64,000 nt of DNA from Azolla caroliniana (GCA_043228905.1 JBHGNT010000009.1:3100001-3164000), one strand, 5' to 3'; shown: positions 1 through 10,828, counted from the stretch's first letter. The notes: generated by a model not told the origin, from the sequence alone. Numbers and translations: made by a program.

Positions 1-63
1 CATCACGCCTTTTATTGAGATGGGCGAGTGATCATAAATGATCGCACTACTAATTGACGGCGT

Positions 64-1062
64 GTGGCCCATGTGACAGAAAACACACTTAGGATGACCT
101 TATGGTATTGTAACGGCGCACTCTGGACACACCCCGGCCACCTAGAGGAGATATTAAAGGAATCAGATATAGTTTGCCTAGTAGAAACACACCAAAGCCC
201 AAATAGGGGACTCCCACAAGTTGAAGGATTTCGTTGGGAGTCGGATTTTAGACAAACCTCACGTCGATGCACTACCAGGGGATCTAGAGGTGTCGCAATA
301 TTGTTTCAGAGGGAGCTACATAATAGGATAGAAATACCGAGCACAGACCCAAAAGCTCGTTTTATGTGGGTGAAAGTCTCCACAAGCAAGGACAAGGCAG
401 TATTTTTCGCCATTTGTTACTTCCCCCCGAAAGGCTCTCGTTATAATCTGGTTGGCGAGGCGAGATTAGTTGATGAAGGAGTTCCACATGGGCCTTCCCC
501 ATATGAAACTCTATCGGATGACATAATTTGATATTCTTCCCAAGGAGAAGTATTCCTTGTAGGAGACTTTAATGTGAGAACCCAATCCCGACAATGCACA
601 ATATTTCAAATGAATAGAAACCTAGAAATGGTAAATGTTGATCCTTTAGACATAGACACCACACGTAGATCAAAGGATCAAGGTGCGGACGCCACGAGCT
701 TTGGCCATCATTTGCTCGAACTTGGCAGTCGGCACCAGATGGTCATATATAATGGTTTAGCCAAGTGGCCAGATTCGGAAGAGTTCACATGTTTCCCACA
801 TGGAGGAGGGGAAAGCACAATTGATTATCTAATAGGACGCCCTGAAGCTACCCACATGATTAACTCCTTCCGAGTGGCCCCATGTCCTATTGGCGCGGAC
901 CATAGTTTCTTATACTTTGAGCTAAAATGCGATATCTCGAACGCACCAACTCTAGTCAACAATGCCATGACATCACAATACATTTCACACATGAACTCTC
1001 TGACATATATGCTCGACATGTTCAAGCCCATCTCTCCTCCCTTGATCCCTCCCTACCTTTAG
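64..1062 (+). pseudogene. LINE endonuclease domain (APE-like), one nonsense codon
   Basis: Nicks target DNA for target-primed reverse transcription. Visible endonuclease landmarks are the N-terminal WYCNGA (the Asn metal ligand), the catalytic Glu in CLVETH, the strand GVAILF, AICYFPP, then GDFNVR (at about 556-579), STIDYLIG, and the terminal catalytic GADHS. The reading frame from 64 stops at TGA 529-531 and continues in the same frame from 532 through GDFN to 1062, so a single nonsense substitution splits it. After GADHS the frame is lost by a frameshift to the frame used downstream. Usual family length and motif order are kept; only the stop and the frameshift disable it. Confidence 0.88.
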
Positions 1063-1559
1063 AGAGCCTTAGTACGAAACTCACACACATCCTTCACTCT
1101 GCAGTAGTTAGCAGTTTCCCATACACAAAACACTCCAATCAAGGTAAAGTAGGATCTATGCCACAAAATAGATGGTATGATGAGGATTGTAGGTCCTTAC
1201 ATAGAAAACTTACAATATCGCAACTCAATGGTAGTATTACCTCAGTACAAGCTCGTAAAGAAATGTGCAAGATGACACGTCGTAAGAGACGAGCATGGGA
1301 GGCATCCCAATATTGGGAACTCTACCATATGCTCATGAATAGCGATTGTGCCACTACATGGAAGAGATTACAGGAACCAAGACCACAAACACCCATCGAA
1401 GATCCCGAAACTTGGCACACTTATACAGAGAGACTTTACCAAATCCCAAACCAACCACCCATTCCAATGCCTTCTACACCTCGACCTACTGTGGGGACAC
1501 TCTTCACGACCTCTAGGGTCACGAAGGTCATAAAGAAATTACAACATAGGAAGTGCTAG
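963..1559 (+). pseudogene. LINE linker between endonuclease and reverse transcriptase
   Basis: About 200 codons readable in a different frame from the endonuclease. It includes a basic, aromatic stretch (NRWYDEDCRSLHRKL and KRRAWEASQYWEL) typical of the region between endonuclease and reverse transcriptase in APE LINEs, where the incoming polypeptide contacts RNA. It ends in KVIKKLQHRKC and then shifts frame into the reverse transcriptase at about 1553. No enzymatic motif of its own. Confidence 0.75.
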
Positions 1560-2869
1560 ACCACACAGGATTGCAAGTAGAACACATCATATATGCGAGA
1601 GAGTGCCTAGCTCCCTTGCTAACTCTAATCTTCAATCACGCCCTCGTAGAGGGTTTTCCACCACAATGGACCATGAACACAGTGGCCCCCATACATAAAA
1701 GGGGGGACCCCATGGACCCAAATACTTATAGGACCATTATGATAGGTCATACCCTTGCTAAATTATATGGTGCAGTAATGGAGGCAGAGCTTAGCGATTA
1801 TATGGAGACCTTAAATCTTCGTGCACCTGAACAGGCTGGCTTTAGACAAGCCTTCTCCACTATTAATCATATCTTCACACTTAGATGCTTAATTGACCAG
1901 ACTAAGGCTCGCAAGAAGAAACTATATTGTTGTTTTGTGGACTTCTGCAAAGCCTTTGACACGGTCCCTAGAGAGCGGTTGTTTGATAGTCTTAAGAGCT
2001 TGAGGATACCAGATGACATGGTTTGGGCCATCTACGCACTATATGAACAAGTGTCCGGGTGTGTTCGATGCCCAGGTGGCATATCTAATAGTTTCACTAG
2101 CACTATTGGTGTAAAACAAGGTTGCCCCTTATCTTCGACTCTTTTTGGGATCTACATTGATGAGATCACAGATTTTATTGCTCATAAGGGAGGCAATGGA
2201 GTAGTCCTTGGGGATATGCAGGTGCGTATCTTGCTCTATGCAGACGACATAGTTTTGCTCTTTCAATCCGAACATGACCTACAAAGGCACCTTAATGCCT
2301 TAGATGAATTTTGCACACAACGAGGATTGGTAGTGAATCTAGGGAAAACTAAAGTCTTTATCTTCCACACGTCGGCCCAAGTTAGAGCTAAGTGTCACCT
2401 AACTATCTCCCATAGCCCAGTTGAGGTGGTTGGATCATATGTCTATCTCGGAGTCACTTTCAGTGCCCGCTCATGTAAATTTTCGATGACACAACCAGCG
2501 AAGGATAGACTTACAAGAGGACATGCATCCCTCTCACTCCTCGAGAGACAATGCCCCCAAGCATACTTCCAAGAGCCACGAACTAAAGGGTGGTTCTTTG
2601 ACTCATTAGTGACTTCCTCTCTCATGTATGCATCAATGGTTTGGGCTCTAGGACTACCATCTTTCATGTGGACGCAATTAGAGAGACCATTGGTGATGTT
2701 ATCACAACAACTCCGAAGCAAATCATCGGTCCCACATGACATTATTAGGGCTGAGTTCACTCTACCCCCTATGTTAGTAGAAGCACTTTTTCAACTTGTA
2801 GTCTTTATCCAAAGGATACATAACCAACCACTTGATAGAATATCCCATCAAGCCTTTAAGGCTTCTTGA
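1553..2869 (+). CDS. LINE reverse transcriptase domain
   Basis: RNA-dependent DNA polymerase of the LINE. Palm motifs are in order: VAPIHKRGDP near residue 44, QAGFR near 95, FVDFCKAFD at about 128-136 (first catalytic Asp), GVKQGCPLSS at about 186-195, and YADD at about 229-232 (catalytic pair), then GLVVNLGKTK. This 438-codon block is open without stops and is the best preserved part of the element. The Met at its start is only the first in-frame Met after a frameshift, not a true start. Thumb-like sequence follows to the TGA at 2867-2869. Confidence 0.92.
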   Translation: MLDHTGLQVEHIIYARECLAPLLTLIFNHALVEGFPPQWTMNTVAPIHKRGDPMDPNTYRTIMIGHTLAKLYGAVMEAELSDYMETLNLRAPEQAGFRQAFSTINHIFTLRCLIDQTKARKKKLYCCFVDFCKAFDTVPRERLFDSLKSLRIPDDMVWAIYALYEQVSGCVRCPGGISNSFTSTIGVKQGCPLSSTLFGIYIDEITDFIAHKGGNGVVLGDMQVRILLYADDIVLLFQSEHDLQRHLNALDEFCTQRGLVVNLGKTKVFIFHTSAQVRAKCHLTISHSPVEVVGSYVYLGVTFSARSCKFSMTQPAKDRLTRGHASLSLLERQCPQAYFQEPRTKGWFFDSLVTSSLMYASMVWALGLPSFMWTQLERPLVMLSQQLRSKSSVPHDIIRAEFTLPPMLVEALFQLVVFIQRIHNQPLDRISHQAFKAS

Positions 2870-2908
2870 GCACTGTATGAGTCCGACTATACTAGATCAT
2901 GGTATGGC

Positions 2909-3632
2909 ATGATGGTGAGTTGGCTTCTTGCCAACGGTCTAGAAATTAATAACCTCCCCCCCCTTAAGTACGACCACACGACTAATAACACTTTAATCTC
3001 TCATGAGGACCGTAATAAAGTAATACGCCAAGAAATATGGAAAATTTATACTCGATATAAATGGATCACCCCACTAGAGCCACTCCCATCTAAAATGTCG
3101 TACTATAAGGAACACTTTATGCACTTCTCTAAGTTAGGTTTTATCATGCGACCAAGATATCTAGATGTATTCTTACCACATGCGCTAAGGGTTGCCATTG
3201 GTCAACTTAGAATATCATCTCACCAACTTGAGATTGAGAATGGACGTACTAATGGAGTCCCTAGGGAGGAAAGGATATGTAGGTTATGCCACATAGAGAT
3301 AGAGGATGAATACCACCTATGCCGAGATACGGGCAAAATACCAAGACATACTTGGTTCCTCTCCCACCCTCCCTAAACTATTAGATACACTAGATATAAA
3401 GAAATTAGATAGATACATCTTAGAATTGAAACAACACAGAGAGAATAAGTTACAAAACGTTGATAATAATGTTGCTAATGTTTACCAACATGTAACAAAT
3501 GAAGTTTTTCAGGAACAGGGGGAGACAATGAATGTCGACACACCTGCATCACTCGGGCTTTTCCTTGATGAAGCAGAAAATCAAAGAAGAACCAAACGCC
3601 ATTGGATGCCGGGTTTCAAAGCAACTCGATGA
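2909..3632 (+). pseudogene. LINE C-terminal region with CxxC...H...C motif
   Basis: C-terminal continuation of the LINE polyprotein in two overlapping frames (2909-3376, then 3306-3632). The motif CRLCHIEIEDEYHLC (C-x2-C-x8-H-x2-C) is the nucleic-acid-binding cysteine/histidine box commonly found at the end of plant and algal LINE proteins. A frameshift near 3310-3376 moves the reading frame into the last ~85 codons. The remaining 3633-3914 is non-coding 3' untranslated sequence. Confidence 0.7.
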
Positions 3633-3914
3633 GATGTAGAAGCAATAAAGAAAATAAAGGAACGTGAACTACACCGCCTAGAAGCCATGGCTAGGGCACT
3701 CTATGCATCGGGACCATGGGTCACACCCACACCAAAAGCTTTTGACCTCCCACTTCTTTTTGAGAGACTTGGGTGGAAATGAGATTAGGCGTAGTGCAAA
3801 GTTTTGTACACTACTAGAACTCTCTTAGCTTAAGCTATTTTCTTTTATTTTAGTTCTGATGATTGGATAAACACTCATTTTTGTTGTAAACCAATTGTCT
3901 CATGGGCCAAATTT

Positions 3915-4060
3915 GGCCTTAGAAGACGTTAATATATATCTTTCTTTCTTTCTTTCTGTGTCAGTATCTGTGTTACATCGTTCTCGTGGCCTTAGAAGAC
4001 GTTAATATATATCTTTCTTTCTTTCTTTCTTTCTGTGTCAGTATCTGTGTTACATCGTTC
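3915..4060 (+). repeat. Tandem duplication, ~73-bp unit, with (TTTC)n core
   Basis: The unit beginning GGCCTTAGAAGACG, running through a TTTC microsatellite and ending in TGTGTTACATCGTTC, occurs twice (about 3915-3983 and 3988-4060). The copies differ mainly in microsatellite length. It lies at the 3' edge of the LINE, so it may be a duplicated LINE tail. Confidence 0.85.
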
Positions 4061-4683
4061 CGTTGAGAGAAAGTTTATCTTGCATTCTCCCTCTCTAAGT
4101 ATTTGTCTATGTTTACTTCCTGAAGGGAAAAGCTTTACGTCATATCCAAGTCTATCTATCCCTTACTATCTCTCTCTACATCTTTGTGTCTGCGTATGTG
4201 TAAGCTCTGTGTGTGTGGGTGTGGAGAGATAGAGAGCTCAAGTTTTGGCGCCATTGAGTCGAAGGAAGAGAAGAAGAAGAATCATCCACCATGATGTAAT
4301 AGACACCTTCTGCCTATAAGAGACCTAGACTTCTCCTCCCATTCTCTGTGGAGATAACGTGGAGGAAAGTGTAGAAGAAATGTCAGTGATAGAAAACTAT
4401 GGTTGCCACCACCAACAGATCCACAAGGTCTTCCTTGTGCACCTGCGTTCCTCTCCTATCATCATCATCACCAACAAAACAAACAACCATCATCGTCTTC
4501 TTCCTCTGCAGATCATCAACACCATCACCATCACTGTGACGGTGATGCCCTGACTGCTAAATCAGTGTAGATAAAGAAGAAACAGCAACAGTAGAAATCT
4601 CGGAAGGTGCAGCCTGCATAGAAACCCCGGACTACTATGAGAAATCTCTGAACAAGGGCCGTGGTGGTGGAGGAGGTGCGTGC
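4061..4683 (+). other. Non-coding sequence between LINE and SMO1 fragment
   Basis: Pyrimidine-rich plus strand (CTCTCTC, TGTGTG), then GAAGAAGAAG and CATCATCACC trinucleotide runs. Short open frames are present but low-complexity and match nothing I recognise. It could be the untranslated or diverged 5' part of the SMO1-like sequence that follows. No clear promoter was seen. Confidence 0.4.
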
Positions 4684-5298
4684 GTGCTCATCAATGTCAA
4701 TGCCATATTCATCCCTACCCTCCTCCTCGATCTCTTCTTCCCAAACCCCCATTCTCTCACCCCTAACAAATCTCATGCTCTTCTTGTTGATCATGATCAC
4801 GATGATCATGTTTCCACGATTTCAAGATCCAACCCTCTCATCAAGCTCATTGGCATTCAGACTAGCCTTCCGCTTCCCTCGTTATGGGAGATAGTTGCTC
4901 AGATTACAATCTACTTTCTGTTGGAGGATTATGGTAACTATTGGATTCATAGATGGCTTCATTCTAAATGGGGATACAATAACATCCACTACATGCATCA
5001 TGAGTATACTGCACCCATCAGCCTTGCTGCTCCTTACACACACTGGGCGGAGATTTTGCTGTTAGGGTTGCCTTCCTTTGTTTGTCCTGCTTTGGTTCCT
5101 GGTCACATGGTCACTCTGTGGTTACGGATCTCCCTTCGGCAGCTTGAAGCCATTGATACACACAGAGGCTATGAATTTTCGTGGTCACCAACAAAATTTA
5201 TTCCATTTTATGGAGGATCTGAATACCATGACTACCATCATAGATCATTAAAAGACCAGGTACCAGACCAGATGATAAATTGGATGCTGTCGCAATAG
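4684..5298 (+). pseudogene. Sterol 4-alpha-methyl oxidase SMO1-like, partial, probably pseudogene
   Basis: SMO1 enzymes are ER-membrane di-iron oxygenases that remove the first C-4 methyl group in plant sterol synthesis. From about residue 50 to 187 the protein follows the plant SMO1 pattern: SLPLPSLWEI, LEDYGNYW, the histidine boxes HRWLH (89-93), HYMHH (102-106) and HDYHH (182-186), EYTAPISLAAPYTHWAE, and SPTKFIPFYGGSEYHDYHH. All three His clusters are intact. The first ~50 residues do not match the family and the neighbouring frame carries FLLIMITMIMFPRF, suggesting a frameshift. After HDYHH the conserved C-terminus is replaced by about 18 unrelated residues. There are no introns over a region that is usually split, so a truncated retrocopy is likely. 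Confidence 0.75.
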
Positions 5299-5880
5299 CC
5301 GTCACCGCCATTGTTGCCATCGCCACCGCCACCATCATCGCTACTGCCAAAATCGAAATGATGGATGTCCACTGACTAGTTCAAAACTCCAAGAGTAACA
5401 AGAAGCCAAGCAAGAGCTGAGATGAAGAAAAGGAAAGAAGACAGAAAGGAATAAGAAGAAGAAGAAGACGAAAGTAGACAAAAAGAAAGGAAAAGAAGTA
5501 GAAATTAGAAAGCATGGAGGATGAAAGGAAGAAGACAAGAAGATGAAAGCAGATGGTAACAACTACCTCACCACCACCACCACACAGGAATCGCCAGACA
5601 GACAGAGAATAAAGGAAGAAAGAAAGAAAAGCAGAGAAGCAGAGACTTAAAAGAAAGAAGGGCATCAGATGAAATTTCAATAACTCAAGGGTATGAAGAG
5701 AATATTTCAAAAACATAAGGGCAGAGAAGATGTTATTTCGAAAATTCAAGGGCCAAAAAAAAAATTTCAAAAAAAAAACTTGAGGGTAAAATTTTTTAGA
5801 GACCAAGGGTACAAAACACAAAGCTCAATTCACATGACGAAACCGAAAAATACACATACATGTAACAGAATCATGAAAGG
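5299..5880. repeat. Purine-rich low-complexity tract (GAA/AAG, CCACCA, A-runs)
   Basis: After the SMO1 fragment come CCGCCATTG / CCACCA repeats, then about 300 bp of A/G-rich plus strand with GAAGAAGAAG, and A-runs at about 5755-5780. Long open frames on the minus strand (5341-5562, 5381-5821) consist almost only of Phe, Leu and Ser and are composition artefacts. Confidence 0.7.
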
Positions 5881-6480
5881 CCCATGCCGCAATGGAGGAG
5901 CCAATTGGTGTGTGATCCAATTGAGCGACATGATGACCGAACGAGAAGGTTCGAGTCAAGCAATGCTCCGATCGAAGTTATCGATCGTAGAGTTATGATC
6001 CGGTTGATGGATTTCCGACTGTTGAGACAACCGATGGAGTTTCGGTCATTAACAGTTGCCATGGCGACTGGGTTCACCGTGCGATGCACTGTCCCACGAG
6101 CGTGCCATGTGTTACCCGTAGAAGTTGTACGGGGCGGTATAAGGGTAAAACACGTTAAAGGGGTTGTTCGGTATGTGTAATGTATATGAGTGTGAGGATG
6201 AGTATGTGTGTGCACATGCACAATTATGTGCATGTGACAAGAGTGTAACGGTCGTCTCTTTTGTAACGGTCATTATTTACTGTTACATTATGTATTATAT
6301 AAACCCCTTATGGGGCAAGTAATGGATATACATTTTTCCCCTCTCACATTGTTGTGTCATTTCTTGTTTTCACTCTCCTTCTCTCTCTCTCTATTGTAAC
6401 CTCCTTGGGAGGGGGGTGAAACCACCCCAACAACACCAAACAGATACAAATCGGACGGATCGATAGGGTCGGTGTTTTAA
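5860..6480 (+). other. LTR-like sequence with TATA box, related to the solo LTR at 42319-42783
   Basis: Contains a TATA-like ATTATATAAACCCC followed by CTTATGGGG, a CT-rich tract, and CCTTGGGAGGGGGGTG. The minus strand of the solo LTR at 42319-42783 has the same order: ATTTAACCCCTTATGGGG, (CT)n, CCTTGGGAGGGGG. This therefore looks like a diverged plus-strand member of that LTR family. Terminal TG/CA ends and a target duplication could not be fixed. Confidence 0.5.
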
Positions 6481-6539
6481 AGATATTTGGTCCAAAAGAT
6501 ATTTGGTCCAAAAGCCTAATACTATTTTGTGCTTTAAAA

Positions 6540-6615
6540 AGGATGTAAGGAACACTTGAACCATGCACCTCCAAGATAAGAGGTAATAGACTTCTCACTA
6601 GGCTATGTCATTTCC
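6540..6615 (-). other. Antisense tRNA-like sequence (A-box/B-box-like)
   Basis: On the minus strand an A-box-like TAGCCTAGTGAG is followed about 30 bases later by a B-box-like GGTTCAAGTGTTCC, in tRNA spacing. It does not fold as a convincing complete tRNA. It is either a decayed tRNA-derived SINE head or part of an LTR. Confidence 0.35.
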
Positions 6616-6659
6616 TTAGAAATGTTTTTCTTATCATTATAGATTTTATATAAATTCTT

Positions 6660-7091
6660 ATATTAGAGCTTGATTGAGTGACATGTGATGCATAAGCGCC
6701 AAATGGCAAACGTGCATCACATGCATTGTATGCATATCTTGTACCCTCACATGCATCATATGCATGGGAGCATCTATAAAAGGATGGATGAAAAAAATAT
6801 CAAAAGGGTGCTATGTATTATTCAAAGAATTTAAGAAGAAGAAAATTCGTTCTTCAATTCATGGTGTATCTTATTCTTAAATCTAAAGTCAAGGGTCCAA
6901 TCTCAATCTCTCACTATCTCTCTCACGCCATATCAATCGCTCTCGACCCAAAGTCAAGCATTTAAATCTCTCTCTTTTAATCTATCTTAATTCCTTTCTC
7001 GCTAAAGCTAGTGCAAACTTCGAGTCCTTCCGGTCCAGAACCCCAGCGGTTCCGCCTCGTGATCCGCACATAGTGACGAATCTTCACGACA
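6660..7091 (+). other. LTR-like promoter region ending in a GypA-type U5 remnant
   Basis: Holds CATCTATAAAAGGATGG (TATA) at about 6770-6786 preceded by repeated GCATCACATGCAT / TGCATCATATGCAT palindromes. It ends at 7020-7091 with a sequence matching the U5 end of GypA LTRs (GGTCCAGAACCCC...GGTTCCGCC), terminating in ACGACA and then ACGT. It reads as a decayed plus-strand LTR; its 5' boundary was not found. Confidence 0.4.
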
Positions 7092-7095
7092 ACGT

Positions 7096-7145
7096 GTAGA
7101 AACAAGGACTATTCCGAACACGTATAGGAAGCCGCCGAGGACAAG

Positions 7146-7196
<51 letters not shown>

Positions 7197-7766
7197 AGCG
7201 CGCAACACCGACTCAGACCACGCCTCGTATGTATAGAGAACAAAGTAAGGGAAACACACGCTACACCGGCAGAAATTCAAACTCTCGCATCCTTATATAT
7301 ATGTATAGATATGTATATTTACAAAGATAGATACAAACCCTGCTTTGAGCTGGGCTACGCTCAGAACAGACACGAGGTCTCAACACGCACCAACGTCGAA
7401 GAAGGAGAAGAAGAAGAACACAAACCCTAATAGAGCTTTGCCACCATGGCTGCGGCGTCCCAACTTCTCAAGAAGGAGAAGAAGAAGAACACAAACCCTA
7501 AAGAAAATTACTAACCCTAGACAAATTCTTAAGGAAATAACCCTAGACCAAAATGGTATACCCTTATGACTCAAAATGGGCAACCCCTTCACAAGAGAGC
7601 CCTCCCTTCCTTTTATAGCCCAAGGAGGGAGGGACGTTACAATGTGGGATAAATACTCCCCCTTATTCTATACACCGTTTTCCTACTATACATTTGCACA
7701 TGTTGCACACCACCAACTTGCCCATTCCACCCCGGTTTCACACTATAGCCGGAAATCTTCATGATA
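7096..7766 (-). repeat. NA-1 3' LTR
   Basis: Homologous to 18145-18888 throughout: TATGTATAGAGAACA, CGCATCCTTATATATATG, AAGGAGAAGAAGAAG, AACCCTAAAG, TATA box TATAAAAGG on the minus strand at 7611-7617. It carries an (AG)n microsatellite at about 7146-7193. The copies differ at many sites, so the insertion is old. The outer U5 end is truncated or rearranged. Confidence 0.85.
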
Positions 7767-7866
7767 TCGAACGCCCACCAAACCGCATATCCATCGATAT
7801 GTGCCAAGAAAGGGAAAGGGTTAGAGATTTCGGCGACGGTGATCAACCGGGTCCTCCGCCTTACCG

Positions 7867-9530
7867 GCACCCGATTGTCTCGCCGACTCCTTACCAGCCC
7901 TGATCCGTCTTGCCAGTTCCTTGCCGGCCCCCTATATCCGGCATTCGCGCCTTCTTCCCCGATCAGTCCTCCCGAACACCGTTGTCGATCTGGTCACTCC
8001 TTCTTTGTTTGCCGCGTAGGTTCTTCGATCGCACGCCGGATTCCGCCCCTTGCATACCGCGTGTGTTCCATCTCCGGTTCAATCGTCTCCTCATCTCGAA
8101 CACCTCGTCGTGCCGACTCCCTCCGTTCCATGCTTGCCTTCCGTAGGTGCTGCCTATGTGTTATCCTCGTCCTCCAAGTGCACGTTCGTTCTTCGGTTCT
8201 TAGGTGACCCCATTACGCGCTCCTTGTTCCTTCTATGGTCGTCGTGCCCTCTCGTTCCCCGCACCGTTGTGTGCCATTTTCCGCCTTCCTTGTTCGGCAC
8301 CGCCTATGCCGAACGTTGTCCCGTACTCGTGCTTGCTTCGGCCCTCAATGGCCACTCGCATGTCTCTTGTTCCGCTCTGTGTTTACCCCTCACCGGCTTC
8401 CTTCCGAAACTGTAACAAGGTAGTAAGGGTTCGGCCCTCATCAACTCCGGTCTTGCCGGCTCCCGGTCCGCTCTTCCTGCATCGACGATTCCCGTTTGCT
8501 GACGCCACCATCCTTCTCACTTGGTCTCACGTTGCCACGTCGGCTTGAACTGTCGGTGTCTCCGGATTGGTGTGAGGATCCCATAGGACCGGTTTTTCTT
8601 TCTCTTCTCCCGCCTTCCGCATTGTCTTCCGACCGGGTCAATTCCCGACTCTCCCCTTTGTTTCCTTGCCAGAAGGCCCAGTTTCGGTTAGTGGCCGCCT
8701 CACCGGCCCGATACGGCCATGCCCGCTTGTTCTCTCTTCCCGTCGTCCGATCACATTCTCCTGCCGCCACCATCCTTCTCTCTAGGTCTCACGCCAGCTC
8801 ACGTTGCCGACTTCTGGAGTCTCCCGATCGGTGTGAGTGTCTTCATGGGACCTCCCCTTTGCCGTCTTTTGTTGCCCGCCTGGCCGCCGCCACTGTTCGT
8901 TACTCTTGGTCTCACGCCGGCTCTCGGGTCGACCGCCGGAGTCTCTAGAACCGGTGCGTGTAAGGTCACGGCAACACCGCTTGCCGTTTTCCTCTTGCCG
9001 TAGTCCTGACCTTTGCGTTGGCCTCTTCTGTTGGGCACGCTCACTTGCCGCCACCGTCCTTTCCTATAGGACTCACACCGGCTCTTGGGTTGACCGCCGA
9101 TCTGGTGTGAGGATCTCCGTAGACCGACCATCCGTAGTCCTTTTCCTTCGTCCCCTTGCCACCACCATTCGTCACTCTAGGTCTCACGTCGGCTCTCGGG
9201 CCGACCGCCGGGGTCTCTAGAACCAGTGTGAAGGATCCTCCTCGGGCTCGTCGTATCTTTGACCCTTATCTCAGGTCTTCCTTCTCCGCATGTCAAGAGG
9301 GTGGCTTGCTCCACACCCTCTCCTGTGGTACCGATGTACCGTGTTCCGGCCTACATCATAGGCCTGCTTCTTCCTCCCTTCCGGATCGATTATGCGGAAG
9401 CCCACTTCGCCCGGTTCTCGTCTGGGTCCGTCCATCACTGCGCATTGCCAGGTCCCGTTCTCCTGCCGCCACCGTTAGTATCTTGGTCTTACGTCAGATC
9501 TGATGCCAACCGCTAGAATCTCTAGCCCAG
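7867..9530. repeat. NA-1 internal diverged tandem repeats, first part
   Basis: A recurring block, roughly CCGCCACC-N(9-14)-GGTCTCACG-N-CTC...GGTCGACCGCCGG...GTCTCTAGAACCGGTGTGAGGATC, starts near 8501, 8765, 8888, 9051, 9160 and 9466, with units of about 110-300 bp and many substitutions. Long open frames on both strands here (for example 8496-8948) follow from the lack of A/T-rich stop codons and show no recognisable domain. The array continues at 16491 beyond GypA-1. Confidence 0.7.
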
Positions 9531-10156
9531 TGTCGCGCTGTTACGCGCGTGCATGTAAAGGGTGGGACCACAGGGGTCTTGGACCGAGGAGTAGCTGAGA
9601 AATAGGAGAACGGAAAGGCAGCGGACGCACTTGCACATACACAGACGCGGGAGCACACAGGGATCACAGTCCGACAACACAACAATGAGACGACTACAGG
9701 CCGGCAAGGCGAACACCGACGCTTGTTCACTCACATGCAGAAGAGGGAGATGGAGACTCTGCTGGAAGCACACGGGCGTTCCACGGAGCAGAGTCAGCCT
9801 CCCAAAACCTTGCGCCAGCAAATACAAAGAAAGAAGGAGGAGAAGAGCTTGGTCCCAGTCCGACAGCACTTCGTCCTCGACAAAAAGCGATCCCCTCTTT
9901 TTTTTCATTCCTCTCCCTCTCTTTTATAGCCCAAGGAGGGAGGTCGTTATCATTCGTTACATCATATTAATTCTTTGTCCTTTTGGACAGAGATACACCT
10001 CGATTCTCTCCTTATTGAATGCGTGCTACCTAGGATTTCACCTCAATCGACTTGTACCTAGCTACTTACTATACAACGAAAAGTGTGCTTACGTGTAAGG
10101 GCCGGTTTACACATGCTAAACTCGGTTTCTGCCTAGGGACGGTTTTCTTCACGACA
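9531..10156 (-). repeat. GypA-1 3' LTR
   Basis: 626 bp, starting (minus strand) TGTCGTGAAGAAAACCGTCC and ending GCGACA. TATAAAAG lies on the minus strand at 9922-9928. Closely similar to 15829-16490, which has about 50 extra bases at 15993-16045. Confidence 0.93.
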
Positions 10157-10173
10157 TCCGCCCCCACCTAACC
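10157..10173 (-). promoter_or_regulatory. GypA-1 polypurine tract
   Basis: The minus strand reads GGTTAGGTGGGGGCGGA immediately before the TGTCG of the 3' LTR, the expected position of the plus-strand DNA primer. The same tract precedes the GypA 3' LTRs at 34488 and 48703. Confidence 0.9.
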
Positions 10174-10231
10174 GCGCATCCACCGGTATGCGCCAAAATT
10201 AGGCTCTTGCCGGAGAAAACTGGTCCATGCT

Positions 10232-10717
10232 CTACTCGTCCTCCGGGTCGTCATCTGCCTCGGACTGCCCGTCGTCGCCATCCACGCTTTCCAGATCCGG
10301 TTCGCAGTCGTGTTGTTTCTTAAATGCTTTGACCCTCTTCCCCGCTACCGGTATCGCCATCCTCGTACCGTTGAGCTCCTCAAGATGGTAGGTCCCGTTG
10401 TCGTTGGCGCCTGTCACCGCGTAAGGCCCGAACCACCTCCTTGCAAACTTCTGCGTCACCCTGTGCTGGTTGTCAAGGCTGCTATCATACACCAGGACCC
10501 AGTCGCCTTCCTCGATTTTCTTCGGTCGCAGTCGGTGAGTCCAGTCCAATTGCTCTTTGTTCTTCAACCTTGCTAACCGAAGCTTCTCCGCGGCTCTTTC
10601 CACGTCCTCCGACCTTCGCTCGAGCTGTCGAATCCGTGCCGCTAACAGCTCCTCCCGGCTCATCTCATCTCTCCAGTCCACCATGGCCCATGAGGAGATG
10701 GTTCGCTCTGTTGGCAT
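10232..10717 (-). CDS. GypA-1 integrase C-terminal region
   Basis: End of pol. The 161 residues include an Arg/Glu-rich helix (SREELLAARIRQLERR) and the SH3-like DNA-binding module common in gypsy integrases: EEGDWVLVYDSSLD, KFARRWFGPYAV, and TYHLEELNG. It ends in an acidic tail. It is separated from the integrase core (10829-11683) by a broken stretch, and the Met used is only the first in this open segment. No chromodomain is visible. Confidence 0.85.
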   Translation of the reverse strand: MPTERTISSWAMVDWRDEMSREELLAARIRQLERRSEDVERAAEKLRLARLKNKEQLDWTHRLRPKKIEEGDWVLVYDSSLDNQHRVTQKFARRWFGPYAVTGANDNGTYHLEELNGTRMAIPVAGKRVKAFKKQHDCEPDLESVDGDDGQSEADDDPEDE

Positions 10718-10828
10718 GATCGGCCTCTATCCGTACATAAGCTCTGCCGGCATGAATCCGGTTACTGAACTGTGCGTAGTTCGGTCCGCCTACAAAGCAT
10801 AAGGTAGCAGTCGCCGCCAGTTCCCGAC

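Larger units (their letters stand above)
1..3960 (+). mobile_element. Non-LTR retrotransposon (APE-type LINE), degenerate, 5' end outside window
   Basis: The element encodes, in order, an apurinic-type endonuclease, a linker, a reverse transcriptase with YADD, and a C-terminal cysteine/histidine motif, all on the plus strand. It is broken by one in-frame TGA at 529-531 and by frameshifts near 960-1030 and 1550. The tail beyond 3632 is non-coding and ends in TA-rich and (TTTC)n sequence, with no long poly(A). The window starts at or just before the first readable endonuclease residues, so the true 5' end and any ORF1 are not visible. It is one continuous, recognisable single-ORF LINE and is almost certainly inactive. 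Confidence 0.9.

Noticed and set aside
5341-5821. Minus-strand frames rich in Phe/Leu/Ser that look like membrane proteins
   Set aside because: They are translations of the purine-rich tract read backwards; composition artefact.
7761-9516. Several long open frames on both strands in the NA-1 interior
   Set aside because: GC-rich repeats lack stop codons; the translations are Ser/Pro/Arg-rich, repeat with the DNA and match no family.
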